DNA of 64,000 bases, from NCBI RefSeq assembly GCF_026162425.1, contig NZ_JAOBQJ010000001.1, forward strand, positions 186,001 to 250,000, in the 5' to 3' direction. Origin of the DNA: Flexivirga meconopsidis (GTDB taxonomy: Bacteria > Actinomycetota > Actinomycetes > Actinomycetales > Dermatophilaceae). This document shows positions 27,951-36,289 of the stretch, piece after piece (within the stretch, counting starts at the first letter, position 1; every line of letters begins with the position of its first letter). The position numbers were made by a program, and so were the translations under genes. The notes below the pieces were generated by a model. It worked only from the letters and a program-made list of their open reading frames with translations, was not told where the DNA came from and made no database searches.

Positions 27951-27980
27951 GACGCGCTGAACGGTGACGCGCTGAACGGT
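27951..27980. repeat. Two exact tandem copies of a 15-mer
   Basis: GACGCGCTGAACGGT occurs at 27951-27965 and again at 27966-27980, in the non-coding gap after osmC. Confidence 0.8.
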
Positions 27981-28050
27981 GAGCTGGTGCACCAGGAGGG
28001 CCCCGGATCGGGGGATAGCCCGTGACCCTCCCGGTGGGCTCGAGATTCGC

Positions 28051-29082
28051 CTAGGTGTTGTTGGCGAAGTTCTTCAACGCGGCGAGCGTGCCGTTGAACT
28101 TGTCCTTGTCCAGCGGCGAGCTGGTGTACTGCCACATCGTCCAGCGGCTCCACGACGCCGGCAGCTCATCTGGCGTGGTCGCGCCGTTGTAGCGGGCGAT
28201 CCACAGTGGTGTGCCGCCGAAGGCCGTGCTGTTGCCGGTGCAGTCCTTCCACCAGCTGGTCGTCGTGTAGATGACCGGCGCCCGGCCGGTGCGGGTCTTG
28301 TACTGCGCGACGAAGTCCTTGATCCAGGCCACCATCGCGGCGTCGGTCTTGCCATAGCAGCCGGCCTCCAGGTCGAGCGCCCCGGGCAGCGTGTAGCCGT
28401 CGGCCTTCCAGCCGCCGCCATGGGCGATGAAGTAGTCGGCCTGGGCCTTGCCGGACGCGCCGCCCGGATTGGCGAAGTGGTACGCGCCGCGAATGATCCC
28501 CTTGTTCCGCGCGCCCGCGTAGTTGGTGGCGAACTTCGGGTCGATGTAGCTGCTGCCCTCGGTCGCCTTCACGTAGGCCCAGCGCACGCCCGCGGAGTAC
28601 TGCGCACCCCAGTCGACGGTGCCCTGGTAGTGGCTGACGTCGATGCCGGCCACGCTGCCGGTCGCCGCGCCGATCCGGTGGGAAGCGTTCTGGTTCTTGA
28701 GGGTGGCGTTGAGGTCGGCCTTCGCGCCGGCCGCGATCGTCTGGGATGCTCCGCCATACCCGGAGTTGAAGAAGACCGTGACCGCCTTGCCGGTGCGGTT
28801 CCACACCGAGGCGGCGTTGTTCTTCACGCACAGCCCCTGGCCGGCGCCCGCACCCTTGAAGTCGTAGCAGCTCGGCTGGGTGGCGCCGTAGTCGGAGATC
28901 GAGGTGGTGAAGTCCGAGATCGACCCGCCCTGGCCGGAGTTGTAGTAGTAGCAGAACTCCCCGGCGTCGCAGCCGCCGTCGCGTGCCGCCGCCTGTGCCT
29001 GCGGCACGGCGACCGCCCCGATGCCGGCTGCCAGCAGCGGCGCCGTGAGCAGGGCGGTCAGCGTCGGTCGCGATGTACCCAT
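28051..29082 (-). CDS. Secreted GH25 lysozyme with N-terminal peptidase-inhibitor I36-like domain
   Basis: The 343-residue protein has a signal peptide (about 1-32), a cysteine-rich I36/beta-gamma-crystallin-like domain (about 38-137, CDAGEFCYYYNSGQGG) and a GH25 muramidase domain (about 145-340). The GH25 catalytic region is clear: GIDVSHYQG (Asp148), YVKATEGSS (Glu175) and LPGALDLE. GH25 enzymes cut the MurNAc-GlcNAc bond of peptidoglycan. AAGGAG precedes ATG 29082. A role in wall remodelling or in attacking neighbours is inferred. Confidence 0.9.
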   Translation of the reverse strand: MGTSRPTLTALLTAPLLAAGIGAVAVPQAQAAARDGGCDAGEFCYYYNSGQGGSISDFTTSISDYGATQPSCYDFKGAGAGQGLCVKNNAASVWNRTGKAVTVFFNSGYGGASQTIAAGAKADLNATLKNQNASHRIGAATGSVAGIDVSHYQGTVDWGAQYSAGVRWAYVKATEGSSYIDPKFATNYAGARNKGIIRGAYHFANPGGASGKAQADYFIAHGGGWKADGYTLPGALDLEAGCYGKTDAAMVAWIKDFVAQYKTRTGRAPVIYTTTSWWKDCTGNSTAFGGTPLWIARYNGATTPDELPASWSRWTMWQYTSSPLDKDKFNGTLAALKNFANNT

Positions 29083-29156
29083 CTGCGGTCAGCTCCTTGA
29101 TGTTGTATGACGGGGGCCGCGCTTCCTCCCGCGGGCGCCACAAACCCTGGCCGCAC

Positions 29157-29189
29157 CCGCTGCGATCTCGCTGCGATGCGGCTGCGACC
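29157..29189. repeat. Three GCTGCGA repeats upstream of the lysozyme gene
   Basis: GCTGCGA recurs three times at roughly 11-bp steps, near one helical turn, 75-110 bp before the lysozyme start. This is compatible with a regulator site, but short GC-rich repeats can arise by chance. Confidence 0.35.
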
Positions 29190-29234
29190 TCCTCGGACCG
29201 CCGTCGTCGAGTGACCTCGCCGAGCGCAACTGGC

Positions 29235-30380
29235 CTATTCGTAGACGTACTTCTGCGGACCGGGGTAGATCCAGGACAGACCGTCCCGGAGCCGGTCGCG
29301 CCAGTCCTCCCAGGAGTGGCCGTCGCGGGCCTCGACATAGCGCACCTGCATGCCGGCGCCCTCGAAGACCGGGATCATCGACCGGTTGGGCACGATCAGC
29401 GGTTCGTAGATGCCGCACGACACGAACAGCCGGTCGGCGACCTTGCGTGGCGCCGCGCGGTAACGGTTCATGAAGCGCACGACCGGGTCGAAGACCTCAC
29501 CCCCGCCGTGCTCGTTGCCGATGTCGGTGAAGACGAACGACCCGGACTGCAGCAGCAGCGAGCCGAAGACGTCCGGATAGCGGTATGCCGTGGTCAGGCT
29601 CGCCACCGCGCCGAACGACGCACCCATCAGACATCGTCCGGACGGCTTTGACAGCAGGGGAAATTCGGACTCCAGGCGCGGGACCAGCTCCTTGGCGACG
29701 AACCGGGCGTGCTGGGCCGAGTTGGCATACTCGCGGTTGCGATCGCCGGGACTGGTGAAGACCACGATCGCTTCGGCCACGTCGAGACGATGGATGAGGT
29801 TGTCCAGCACCGGCTTCATCGACGCGTAGCCCAGGTAGTCGTCACCGTCGTGCACGATCAGCAACGGGTAGCTGTGCGTGTCGCGGAACCGCGCGGGAAG
29901 GTAGACGCGACAGACGTTTTCGCGGCGCAGGGCGCGTGACTGCACGGCCAGGTCGATGATCTCACCCGGCCGCGCCTCCGGGTCGGGGAAACTCCAGTCG
30001 GGCTCGACGTAGCCGCTTGCCTGGCACACCGACGAGGAACCCACCGGGCTATTGGCGACCCGGGGGTTGAGCGGGTCGTTGCCCTGCTCGTAGTGCTCGC
30101 CCCGGCGTACCTCCAGCTGATACTCGACGCGCGAGCCGGCCGGCAGCTCGAGGATGACGTACCAGAGCGAGGTGTCGCCCATGCGGCGCATCGGCACCTG
30201 CTGCGGCTGGCCGACGATGCGGTGGCGCACCCAGACCTCGTCGGCCGCGCCGCGGAAGAGGAAGGTGCACTTCTCACCCTCGACGATCGGCACATCGTGC
30301 CGCTCCAGGAAACGGTCGATGGCGTTCTCGTCCAACGGCTTTCGAGCGCGAAGCCGGTGGATGGCCAATTGCCTAGCCAT
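29235..30380 (-). CDS. Fes/enterochelin-esterase-like alpha/beta hydrolase
   Basis: The 381-residue protein has an N-terminal carbohydrate-binding-48-like beta domain (about 30-110, TFLFRGAADEVWVRHRI...WYVILELPAGSRVEYQL), as in Fes-type esterases, then an esterase-D domain. The nucleophile is Ser255 in GASFG and the histidine is in EARDGHSWEDW. It has no signal peptide. ATG 30380 overlaps the preceding S51-like gene by 8 bp; an ORF extension to 30404 would overlap more. It is the third gene of the ATP-grasp operon, so it may cleave an ester or amide-linked product made there. Confidence 0.82.
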   Translation of the reverse strand: MARQLAIHRLRARKPLDENAIDRFLERHDVPIVEGEKCTFLFRGAADEVWVRHRIVGQPQQVPMRRMGDTSLWYVILELPAGSRVEYQLEVRRGEHYEQGNDPLNPRVANSPVGSSSVCQASGYVEPDWSFPDPEARPGEIIDLAVQSRALRRENVCRVYLPARFRDTHSYPLLIVHDGDDYLGYASMKPVLDNLIHRLDVAEAIVVFTSPGDRNREYANSAQHARFVAKELVPRLESEFPLLSKPSGRCLMGASFGAVASLTTAYRYPDVFGSLLLQSGSFVFTDIGNEHGGGEVFDPVVRFMNRYRAAPRKVADRLFVSCGIYEPLIVPNRSMIPVFEGAGMQVRYVEARDGHSWEDWRDRLRDGLSWIYPGPQKYVYE

Positions 30381-31350
30381 TGATGCCGCCTTGGTTCTCT
30401 CCATGACCCAGGGAGGCGGCCGAACCGGCCGGGCCGATCACCGTCGTGCCCGCCTCCAACCGGCCACCGGCATCCACCGTGACTCGGGTGCCGGGGTCGA
30501 GCGGCACGCACCATGCCGGTGCGAACCGGCGGGTCATCGTCGCCATTCGCGGCAGGTCGTGCATGTGTAGGCGTTGGTGAGCGGACGGGAAGACCACCGT
30601 CTCGCGCAGCAGGCCGAGGCCGTCGTCGTAGATCTCCGGAGACCGAGGCCCGCGAGAAGCGTTGTCATTGAAGAGAACAACGCGTTCGGTCAGTGCCATC
30701 GCGCCGGCCGACCAGGCGATGATCGGCAGCCGGTCCAGCCCGGCGGGCACCACGTTGAACAGGTGCTGCGAGTCGAGCAGCTCCGCGACGTGCCCTCCGG
30801 CGATCACCACCGCTTGCGCCTGCCCGAGGATCTGGGCCACCTCCGCCCGATGGCCGGCGATGAGGTCGCGCTCGTGCGGACGCACGGCGGCGTAGAACTC
30901 CGCGTGCACCTCGCGCACCCGCTCCAGGTGGCGTCGGTCCAGCGACCGCAGCACCTCCTCCGCATCGCGAATCGCCAAGTCCCGCACCCGATCCGACGCC
31001 TCGTCCTGCGCCCGTAGGTCATCCAGCGCCGCGACGGTGTGACCCACACCGAGCAGGTAGAGCTCCTGCATCTCGTCGATCACCGCACGCCGGTGGCGCC
31101 AGGCCGCGGCGAACTCCGGATCGCGATCGAGCACGTCCTGGCGTCGCTGCCACAGCCGCAGGTTCACCGCTGCTCCACCCAGGTGCTGGGTCAGCTCGTC
31201 GTCGGCGGACTCGCGCTCCTGCCAGCCCGCCGTGATCGTCGCGAAGGGGCCGTCCAGCCCCAGCGTGGCGACCACTTTGTCGAGCCCTGGACGACGTTGC
31301 GGACCGAGCAGCACCATCGACGGGCTGTCAGCATCGACAGTGAGATTCAC
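30373..31350 (-). CDS. Peptidase S51 / type-1 glutamine-amidotransferase-like protein (cyanophycinase-like)
   Basis: The 325-residue protein has the S51 nucleophile elbow PIIAWSAGAMAL, preceded by VIAGGHVAELLDS and followed by FPSAHQRLHMHDLPRM, the likely catalytic histidine region. A charged helical insert (about 60-150) is unusual. S51 members (peptidase E, cyanophycinase) hydrolyse Asp-containing or isopeptide bonds. GTG 31350 starts 7 bp after the ATP-grasp stop and overlaps the esterase gene by 8 bp. This suggests tight co-expression with a ligase, perhaps as processing or salvage enzyme. Confidence 0.8.
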   Translation of the reverse strand: MNLTVDADSPSMVLLGPQRRPGLDKVVATLGLDGPFATITAGWQERESADDELTQHLGGAAVNLRLWQRRQDVLDRDPEFAAAWRHRRAVIDEMQELYLLGVGHTVAALDDLRAQDEASDRVRDLAIRDAEEVLRSLDRRHLERVREVHAEFYAAVRPHERDLIAGHRAEVAQILGQAQAVVIAGGHVAELLDSQHLFNVVPAGLDRLPIIAWSAGAMALTERVVLFNDNASRGPRSPEIYDDGLGLLRETVVFPSAHQRLHMHDLPRMATMTRRFAPAWCVPLDPGTRVTVDAGGRLEAGTTVIGPAGSAASLGHGENQGGING

Positions 31351-31357
31351 GCGATCC

Positions 31358-32572
31358 TCACTCGGCGCGCACCTGGACCGTCCGTCCGACGTCATCGAGC
31401 ATCTCGCGCAGCACGTCGTAGTCGGGATGCTTCATCCGGATCCACGCGTTTGCCATGTAACCGGCCTCGATCGGCTGGGTGTCCGCGCCCACTGGCAGGT
31501 GGGAGTCGAGCACCCACTCGCCATAGCGCTGCTGGATCTCGTCGATGCCGTCGATCGCTACGATGCGCCCGTCGCGGTCGGGGCGCAGCGCGACGATGCC
31601 GGCGGCATACGCCCGGGAGGGCACGTGCCAGACGTGCCGGTGCACGATCGCATCCGCCCAGGCCCGGTAGATGTCGAGATCGTTGCCGGCGGCATAGAGG
31701 TCCCAGCAGCCGACACCGGGCGGCCGGGCCCCAATCTCACTGAACCGCAGGCCTTTCGGGCTGACGAAATACTCCATGTGGGTCGCCGAGGTGTGGATGC
31801 CGAGCACCTCGTTGACCCGCTCGCCCATCTCCCGCAGCTCCGCGTAGAACGGTGCCTCGTCCACCCGATTCGTCGAGATGTACTGCGGGCTGATCCAGCG
31901 GGTGCGCATCGCCTCGAGCACGCCCGGGTAGTAGTGCGACGCGAAGTCGAGGGCGATGTGGCCGTCGACGCTGAGCGTGTCGTAGAAGCCCTCGTGCCCT
32001 TCGACGAACTCCTCGATCGCGATCGAGTCAACGCCACCGAAAGACTCTGCGGCTGCTCGCAATTGGTCGTAGGAGTCGACGCGGACGGTGCCGGACGCCC
32101 CGGCGCCGTCGCGGGGTTTGAGGATCACCGGGTAGCCGTGCTCGTCGACGAAGTCGCGCAGGTCGTCCAGGTTGTGCGCGGCCGCCGAGGCGGCCGTCGG
32201 CACCCCGGCCGCGCGCAGCGCATCCTTCATGGCCGGCTTGTCCCGGCACAGCCACGTGGTGTGCACCGAGGTGCCGGGGATGTCGAGCTCTTCCCGGACC
32301 ACCGCCGCGGGCAGCATGTGCGACTCGATCGTCGCCTCCATGCCGTCGATCCAGGCGAGCGAGGCGAAATGCTGCACCGCGGTGCGCAGCTGGTCGACGT
32401 CGGTCACCGAACCGACCTGGTAGTAGTGCGAGATCCAGGACTGCAGCTCCTCGTCCAGCCACTCCCAGGGCGTCTCCCCGACGGCGAAGACCGTGGCGCC
32501 GACCTGGCTGAGCGCCCGCACGAACTCGCGCTGGTTGCGCGGGAAGTTGGGCTCGACGAAGACGACGTTCAT
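31358..32572 (-). CDS. ATP-grasp carboxylate-amine ligase
   Basis: The 404-residue protein has a Rossmann-like N-terminal domain (MNVVFVEPNFPRNQREFVRAL), the ATP-grasp glycine-rich loop YPVILKPRDGAGASG (about 147-161), EEFVEGHEG and the metal-binding segment HMEYFVSPKGLRFSEIGARPPG. ATP-grasp enzymes join a carboxylate (through an acyl phosphate) to an amine or thiol. Substrates cannot be read from sequence. TAGCCT (32586-32581) lies 8 nt before ATG 32572, so the operon is essentially leaderless. It leads the operon with the S51-like and esterase genes. Confidence 0.85.
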   Translation of the reverse strand: MNVVFVEPNFPRNQREFVRALSQVGATVFAVGETPWEWLDEELQSWISHYYQVGSVTDVDQLRTAVQHFASLAWIDGMEATIESHMLPAAVVREELDIPGTSVHTTWLCRDKPAMKDALRAAGVPTAASAAAHNLDDLRDFVDEHGYPVILKPRDGAGASGTVRVDSYDQLRAAAESFGGVDSIAIEEFVEGHEGFYDTLSVDGHIALDFASHYYPGVLEAMRTRWISPQYISTNRVDEAPFYAELREMGERVNEVLGIHTSATHMEYFVSPKGLRFSEIGARPPGVGCWDLYAAGNDLDIYRAWADAIVHRHVWHVPSRAYAAGIVALRPDRDGRIVAIDGIDEIQQRYGEWVLDSHLPVGADTQPIEAGYMANAWIRMKHPDYDVLREMLDDVGRTVQVRAE

Positions 32573-32580
32573 GGGTCGCC

Positions 32581-32586
32581 AGGCTA
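32581..32586 (-). promoter_or_regulatory. -10 box of the ATP-grasp operon
   Basis: TAGCCT on the minus strand is 8 nt before the ATG at 32572, implying a 5' leader of two nucleotides or less. Confidence 0.5.
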
Positions 32587-32642
32587 ACGGCGTACCACCG
32601 GGTAACTCCCCTCGAACGGGCAGAATTCGCCCGCCGGATATG

Positions 32643-32656
32643 CGAACATATGTTCG
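32643..32656. promoter_or_regulatory. SOS (LexA) box at the dinB start
   Basis: CGAACATATGTTCG is a perfect palindrome matching the Gram-positive/actinobacterial LexA box (CGAACNNNNGTTCG). It covers the dinB ATG at 32650, so LexA would block initiation directly. Confidence 0.85.
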
Positions 32657-33861
32657 TGGCAGAGGGCAGCTTCCTGCACGCGGATCTCGACTCGTTCTTC
32701 GCCAGCGTGGCGCAGCGCGACGACCCGAGCCTGCGCGGGAAGCCGGTCGTGGTCGGCGGCGGCATCGTGCTCGCCGCCAGCTACGAGGCCAAGGCCCATG
32801 GCGTGCGCACCGCCATCTCCACCCGGGTTGCCCGTCGGCTGTGCCCGGACCTGATCGAAGTCCCGCCCACCTTCACCGCGTATGTCGATGCCAGTCACGC
32901 CGTGTTCGAGGTCTTCAGGGACATCACCCCGCTGGTGGAAGGCATCTCGATCGACGAGGCGTTCCTCGACGTCGGAGGCCTGCGCCGCACCGGTCGCACC
33001 CCGAGTCAGATCGGGGCCGAGTTGCGACGCCGGGTCAAGGTCGAGGTGGGGCTGCCGATCTCGGTCGGCATCGCGGCCAGCAAGTTCCTGGCCAAGATCG
33101 CGAGCGCCGCGAGCAAACCCGACGGGCTGCTGAGTGTGCCCGTGGGGTCCGAGCTCGACTTCCTGCACCCGCTGCCGGTCGAGGCACTCTGGGGAGTCGG
33201 CAAGGTCACCGCGGGCAAGCTGCACGAGCGGGGCATCGGCACGGTCGGCCAGCTCGCCCGGCTGGACCGCGAGACGCTCGTCTCGATCGTCGGACCGGGA
33301 GGCCGCCACCTGCACGAGGTGTCCAACGCCCGCGATCCGCGGCGGGTCGAGGTCGGCCGTCGACGCAGGTCCATCGGGTCCCAGCGGGCGATCGGCCGCG
33401 GTCGACATACCGCCGAAGAGCTGGACGCGACCTTGATCAGCCTGGTCGACCGGGTGACCCGCAGACTTCGCGCCGGTGAGCGGGTCGGGCGCACCTTCAC
33501 GCTGCGGCTGCGCTTCGAGGACATGACCCGGGCGACCCGGTCGCGCACCGTGCGCCGCTCCGGGGCCGGCACCGACGCGTGGCTGGCAACCGGCCGCGAG
33601 CTGCTGGCCGAAGCACGGCCGTTGATCGCCGACCGTGGGCTGACCCTGCTCGGCATCAGCATCAGCGGGCTCGACGAGAGCGACACCGAGCAGCTGGAGC
33701 TGCCGTTCGACACCCGCGAACCGTCCCAGCTGGACGGCGCCCTGGACGCGGTGCGCGACAAATTCGGCAGCTCCTCGATCACCCGCGGGGTGCTGGTCGG
33801 GCGCGACCCCGGCTTCGAGGCGCCGCTCCTGCCGGACACACCGAAGGGACGTGCCCGGTGA
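32650..33861 (+). CDS. dinB: DNA polymerase IV (Y-family translesion polymerase)
   Basis: The 403-residue protein has the Y-family motifs LHADLDSFFASV (first catalytic Asp), SIDEAFLDV (second acidic pair), GIAASKFLAKIAS and the little-finger domain. Near the C-terminus EQLELPF resembles a beta-clamp-binding motif. It copies past DNA lesions and is normally SOS-induced, in line with the LexA box over its start. The true start may be ATG 32650 or GTG 32656. It is divergent from the ATP-grasp operon. Confidence 0.95.
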   Translation: MFVAEGSFLHADLDSFFASVAQRDDPSLRGKPVVVGGGIVLAASYEAKAHGVRTAISTRVARRLCPDLIEVPPTFTAYVDASHAVFEVFRDITPLVEGISIDEAFLDVGGLRRTGRTPSQIGAELRRRVKVEVGLPISVGIAASKFLAKIASAASKPDGLLSVPVGSELDFLHPLPVEALWGVGKVTAGKLHERGIGTVGQLARLDRETLVSIVGPGGRHLHEVSNARDPRRVEVGRRRRSIGSQRAIGRGRHTAEELDATLISLVDRVTRRLRAGERVGRTFTLRLRFEDMTRATRSRTVRRSGAGTDAWLATGRELLAEARPLIADRGLTLLGISISGLDESDTEQLELPFDTREPSQLDGALDAVRDKFGSSSITRGVLVGRDPGFEAPLLPDTPKGRAR

Positions 33862-33873
33862 GCACGTCCCTTC
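33843..33873 (+). terminator. Terminator hairpin spanning the dinB stop
   Basis: GAAGGGACGTGC (33843-33854) and GCACGTCCCTTC (33862-33873) are exact 12-bp arms around a 7-nt loop that includes the dinB stop codon. Confidence 0.7.
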
Positions 33874-33919
33874 CGTGTGTTGTTCGGGCCCGTGCTTGTC
33901 GGGTCCGTTGTTTCGCCGG

Positions 33920-34678
33920 TCAGTCGCGCGCGGCGTGCCGCCCGCGGGGCTGGTCCTTGCCGGCCGGCCGGCTGCCGCCGGCGATGGTCCCCTCGACCTT
34001 GGTCTCGACCTTGCCGACCAGGTCGGACGAATCGTCGGTGGCCTTGGTGATGTCGACCTGCTCGACCTCGACCAACTGCTCGGGAACGGCCTCACCGCCG
34101 GGTCCGACCGGGCTGGCGCCGCCCTTCTTGCCCGACACGATCAGCGCGACGGCGCCTGCGCCGGCGAGCAGCCCGAGCGCGATCAGCAGCCCGCCCTTCT
34201 TCTTTTTCTTCTTCTTGACCGCGGGCGCCACGGTCTCGACGGTGTCGCGGGCCTGCGCCGGCAATGCGGCATACGCCTGCTGACCGGTGGCCGAGGCGGA
34301 CTGGATCGCCTGCTGGATGCGCGGCATCCACTCCTCGGAGAAGAGGCTGTGCGCCTGCTCGCGGGTCAGGCCCGCGTCCTGCACCCGGGCCAGGTGCGGG
34401 GCAGCCGCCTGCTGGGCCTTCTTGTTCGCCTTCTTGAGCTGCCGGTTGGCCTGCTTGTTGACCTTCTTGGCCCGCTTGCCGAGGTCCTTGGTGTGCGGAG
34501 CTGCCGCGTCCGCGGCCGAGCCCTTGGCGTCGTCGAGCTTTTCGGCGAGGTCGTCGACCACGGGGCCGACCTTCTCCTTGACGGTGCCGGCGACGTCCTC
34601 GACCGCGTCGGAAGCGGCCGACAGCAGGTCGGAAGCCTTGTCCTTGACCGCGTCGGAACGCGAGGTCCTGCGAAGCAC
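33920..34678 (-). CDS. Lys/Ala-rich helical protein with one transmembrane segment, function unknown
   Basis: The 252-residue protein starts VLRRTSRSDAVKDKASDLLSA, has a long charged helical region with KDKASD and AKKVNKQANRQLKKANKKAQQ (about 1-120, probable coiled coil), a stop-transfer-like KKKKKKKGG and one transmembrane helix (about 170-190, GLLIALGLLAGAGAVALIV), then an acidic tail. I chose GTG 34678, which has GGAGG upstream; the open frame extends further but without such a signal. I do not recognise a family. It is divergent from the cyclophilin gene. Confidence 0.7.
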   Translation of the reverse strand: MLRRTSRSDAVKDKASDLLSAASDAVEDVAGTVKEKVGPVVDDLAEKLDDAKGSAADAAAPHTKDLGKRAKKVNKQANRQLKKANKKAQQAAAPHLARVQDAGLTREQAHSLFSEEWMPRIQQAIQSASATGQQAYAALPAQARDTVETVAPAVKKKKKKKGGLLIALGLLAGAGAVALIVSGKKGGASPVGPGGEAVPEQLVEVEQVDITKATDDSSDLVGKVETKVEGTIAGGSRPAGKDQPRGRHAARD

Positions 34679-34819
34679 TGGTGCCCTCCTTGGAAATGAA
34701 GCCTTGGTATGGCGCTTCGGCTCATCCTGCCAGGCCAGGCCGCCGGTCCGCAGCCGGGCGGGCGCTTGAAGTTGGAACCGAGCACCAGGCTCGCGCGCCG
34801 CTCTCGCCATACGAAATGC

Positions 34820-34825
34820 GAGACT
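34820..34825 (+). promoter_or_regulatory. Possible leaderless -10 box of the cyclophilin gene
   Basis: GAGACT, one base off TANNNT, ends 6 nt before ATG 34832, and no ribosome-binding sequence is seen. Confidence 0.35.
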
Positions 34826-34831
34826 TGACGC

Positions 34832-35350
34832 ATGATCGCAACGCTGCAGACCAATCATGGCGACATCAAGCTGAACCTCTTCCCCAACGAGGCGCCGAAG
34901 ACCGTCGACAACTTCGTCGGCCTCGCGGAGGGCACCAAGGACTACCGCGACGACGCCGGACGCACCAGCCCGACACCGTTCTACGACGGCCTGACCTTCC
35001 ACCGCATCATTCCCGGCTTCATGATCCAGGGCGGTTGCCCGCAGGGCATCGGCATCGGCGGCCCGGGTTACGAGTTCGACGACGAGATCTCGCCGGACAA
35101 GAACTTCTCCGCGCCGTACATGCTCGCGATGGCCAACGCCGGCAAGCGTGGCGGCAAGGGCACCAACGGCTCGCAGTTCTTCATCACCGTCGGCCCGACC
35201 ACCTGGCTGCAAGGCAAGCACACCATCTTCGGTGAGGTCGCCGACCAGGCCAGCCGTGACGTGGTCGACCAGATCGCGGCGGTCCAGACCGGTGCGCAGG
35301 ACAAGCCGGTCGAGCCCGTCGTGATCGAGAAGGTCACCGTCGAGAAGTGA
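34832..35350 (+). CDS. ppiA: Cyclophilin-type peptidyl-prolyl cis-trans isomerase
   Basis: The 172-residue cytoplasmic protein has the cyclophilin core: GLTFHRIIPGFMIQGG with the catalytic-site Arg and Phe, MANAGKRGGKGTNGSQFFITVGPTTWLQGKHTIFGEV. It has no signal peptide. It catalyses proline isomerisation in protein folding. This gene lies near dnaN/gyrA in many actinobacteria. The rhomboid gene follows 16 bp later. Confidence 0.95.
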   Translation: MIATLQTNHGDIKLNLFPNEAPKTVDNFVGLAEGTKDYRDDAGRTSPTPFYDGLTFHRIIPGFMIQGGCPQGIGIGGPGYEFDDEISPDKNFSAPYMLAMANAGKRGGKGTNGSQFFITVGPTTWLQGKHTIFGEVADQASRDVVDQIAAVQTGAQDKPVEPVVIEKVTVEK

Positions 35351-35366
35351 TCGGATCGACCTCGGT

Positions 35367-36251
35367 ATGACGCAGGAACCCGACGTGAACGACCCGGCGA
35401 CCCAGGCGCCGACCTGCCCACGTCACCCGGACCGGGTGGCGATGGTGTCGTGCCAACGGTGCGGCCGGCCGGCCTGCGCCGAGTGCCAGCGGCCCGCCGC
35501 CGTCGGCATCCAGTGCGTCGACTGCGTCAATCAAGCCAGGCGCGAAACCCCGCGCCAGGTCTCCGTTTTCGGCGGAGGCCTGGCGCAGGGGCGGCCGGTC
35601 GTCACGATCGCTCTGATCGCGATCTGTGCGGTCGTCTGGGTTGCGCAGCGGCTCGACCCGACGGTGACCGACAACCTGCTCTATGCGCCGATCCTCTCGG
35701 AGGAAGACCCCTGGCGCTTCCTGACGGCGGCGTTCGTGCACTCGCCCTACTCGCCGTTCCACCTGCTGTTCAACATGTATGCGCTCTGGATCTGCGGGCA
35801 GTACCTCGAGCCGCTGCTCGGTCGCGCCCGGTTCCTCGCGATCTACCTGATCTCGGCGATCGGTGGCTCGGTCGGCTACGAACTGCTCGCCTCAACACCG
35901 AGCTCGGTGTCGGATCAGGTGACCGGCTGGAACACCCCGACCGTCGGCGCCTCCGGTGCGGTCTTCGGACTGTTCCTCGCCGTGGTCGTGCTCAACCGGC
36001 GGATGGGCCGGGAGATCGGCCCGATGGTCACGCTGATCGTGATCAATGCCGTCATCGGCTTCGTGGTGCCCAATGTCGCCTGGCAGGCGCACCTCGGTGG
36101 CGCGATCACCGGTGCCGTCTGCGCCGGCGCGATCGCTCTGCTCGGCCGGGAGCGCCGGCAGTGGCAGTGGGCCGCGCTCGCCGCGATCGTGGTGCTGCTC
36201 GCCGTGCTGGCCGCAGTCCGGTTCGAGTCGGTGCACCTGCCGACCGGCTGA
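35367..36251 (+). CDS. Rhomboid intramembrane serine protease with N-terminal zinc finger
   Basis: The 294-residue protein has an N-terminal B-box-like zinc finger (CPRHPDRVAMVSCQRCGRPACAECQRP, with C17, H20, C29, C32, C37, C40 and later C50, C53), then six transmembrane helices. The rhomboid dyad is Ser196 in GASGAVFG and His242 in QAHLGG. It cleaves membrane proteins within the bilayer. The zinc-finger fusion is common in actinobacterial rhomboids. It sits just after the cyclophilin gene. Confidence 0.93.
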   Translation: MTQEPDVNDPATQAPTCPRHPDRVAMVSCQRCGRPACAECQRPAAVGIQCVDCVNQARRETPRQVSVFGGGLAQGRPVVTIALIAICAVVWVAQRLDPTVTDNLLYAPILSEEDPWRFLTAAFVHSPYSPFHLLFNMYALWICGQYLEPLLGRARFLAIYLISAIGGSVGYELLASTPSSVSDQVTGWNTPTVGASGAVFGLFLAVVVLNRRMGREIGPMVTLIVINAVIGFVVPNVAWQAHLGGAITGAVCAGAIALLGRERRQWQWAALAAIVVLLAVLAAVRFESVHLPTG

Positions 36252-36289
36252 GCCTGCCGTTCCCGCCGCACAGCCGGGCACAACTGATC

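Noticed and set aside
32584-34095. Minus-strand open frame opposite dinB
   Set aside because: DinB is certain on the plus strand, and this frame lacks any domain.
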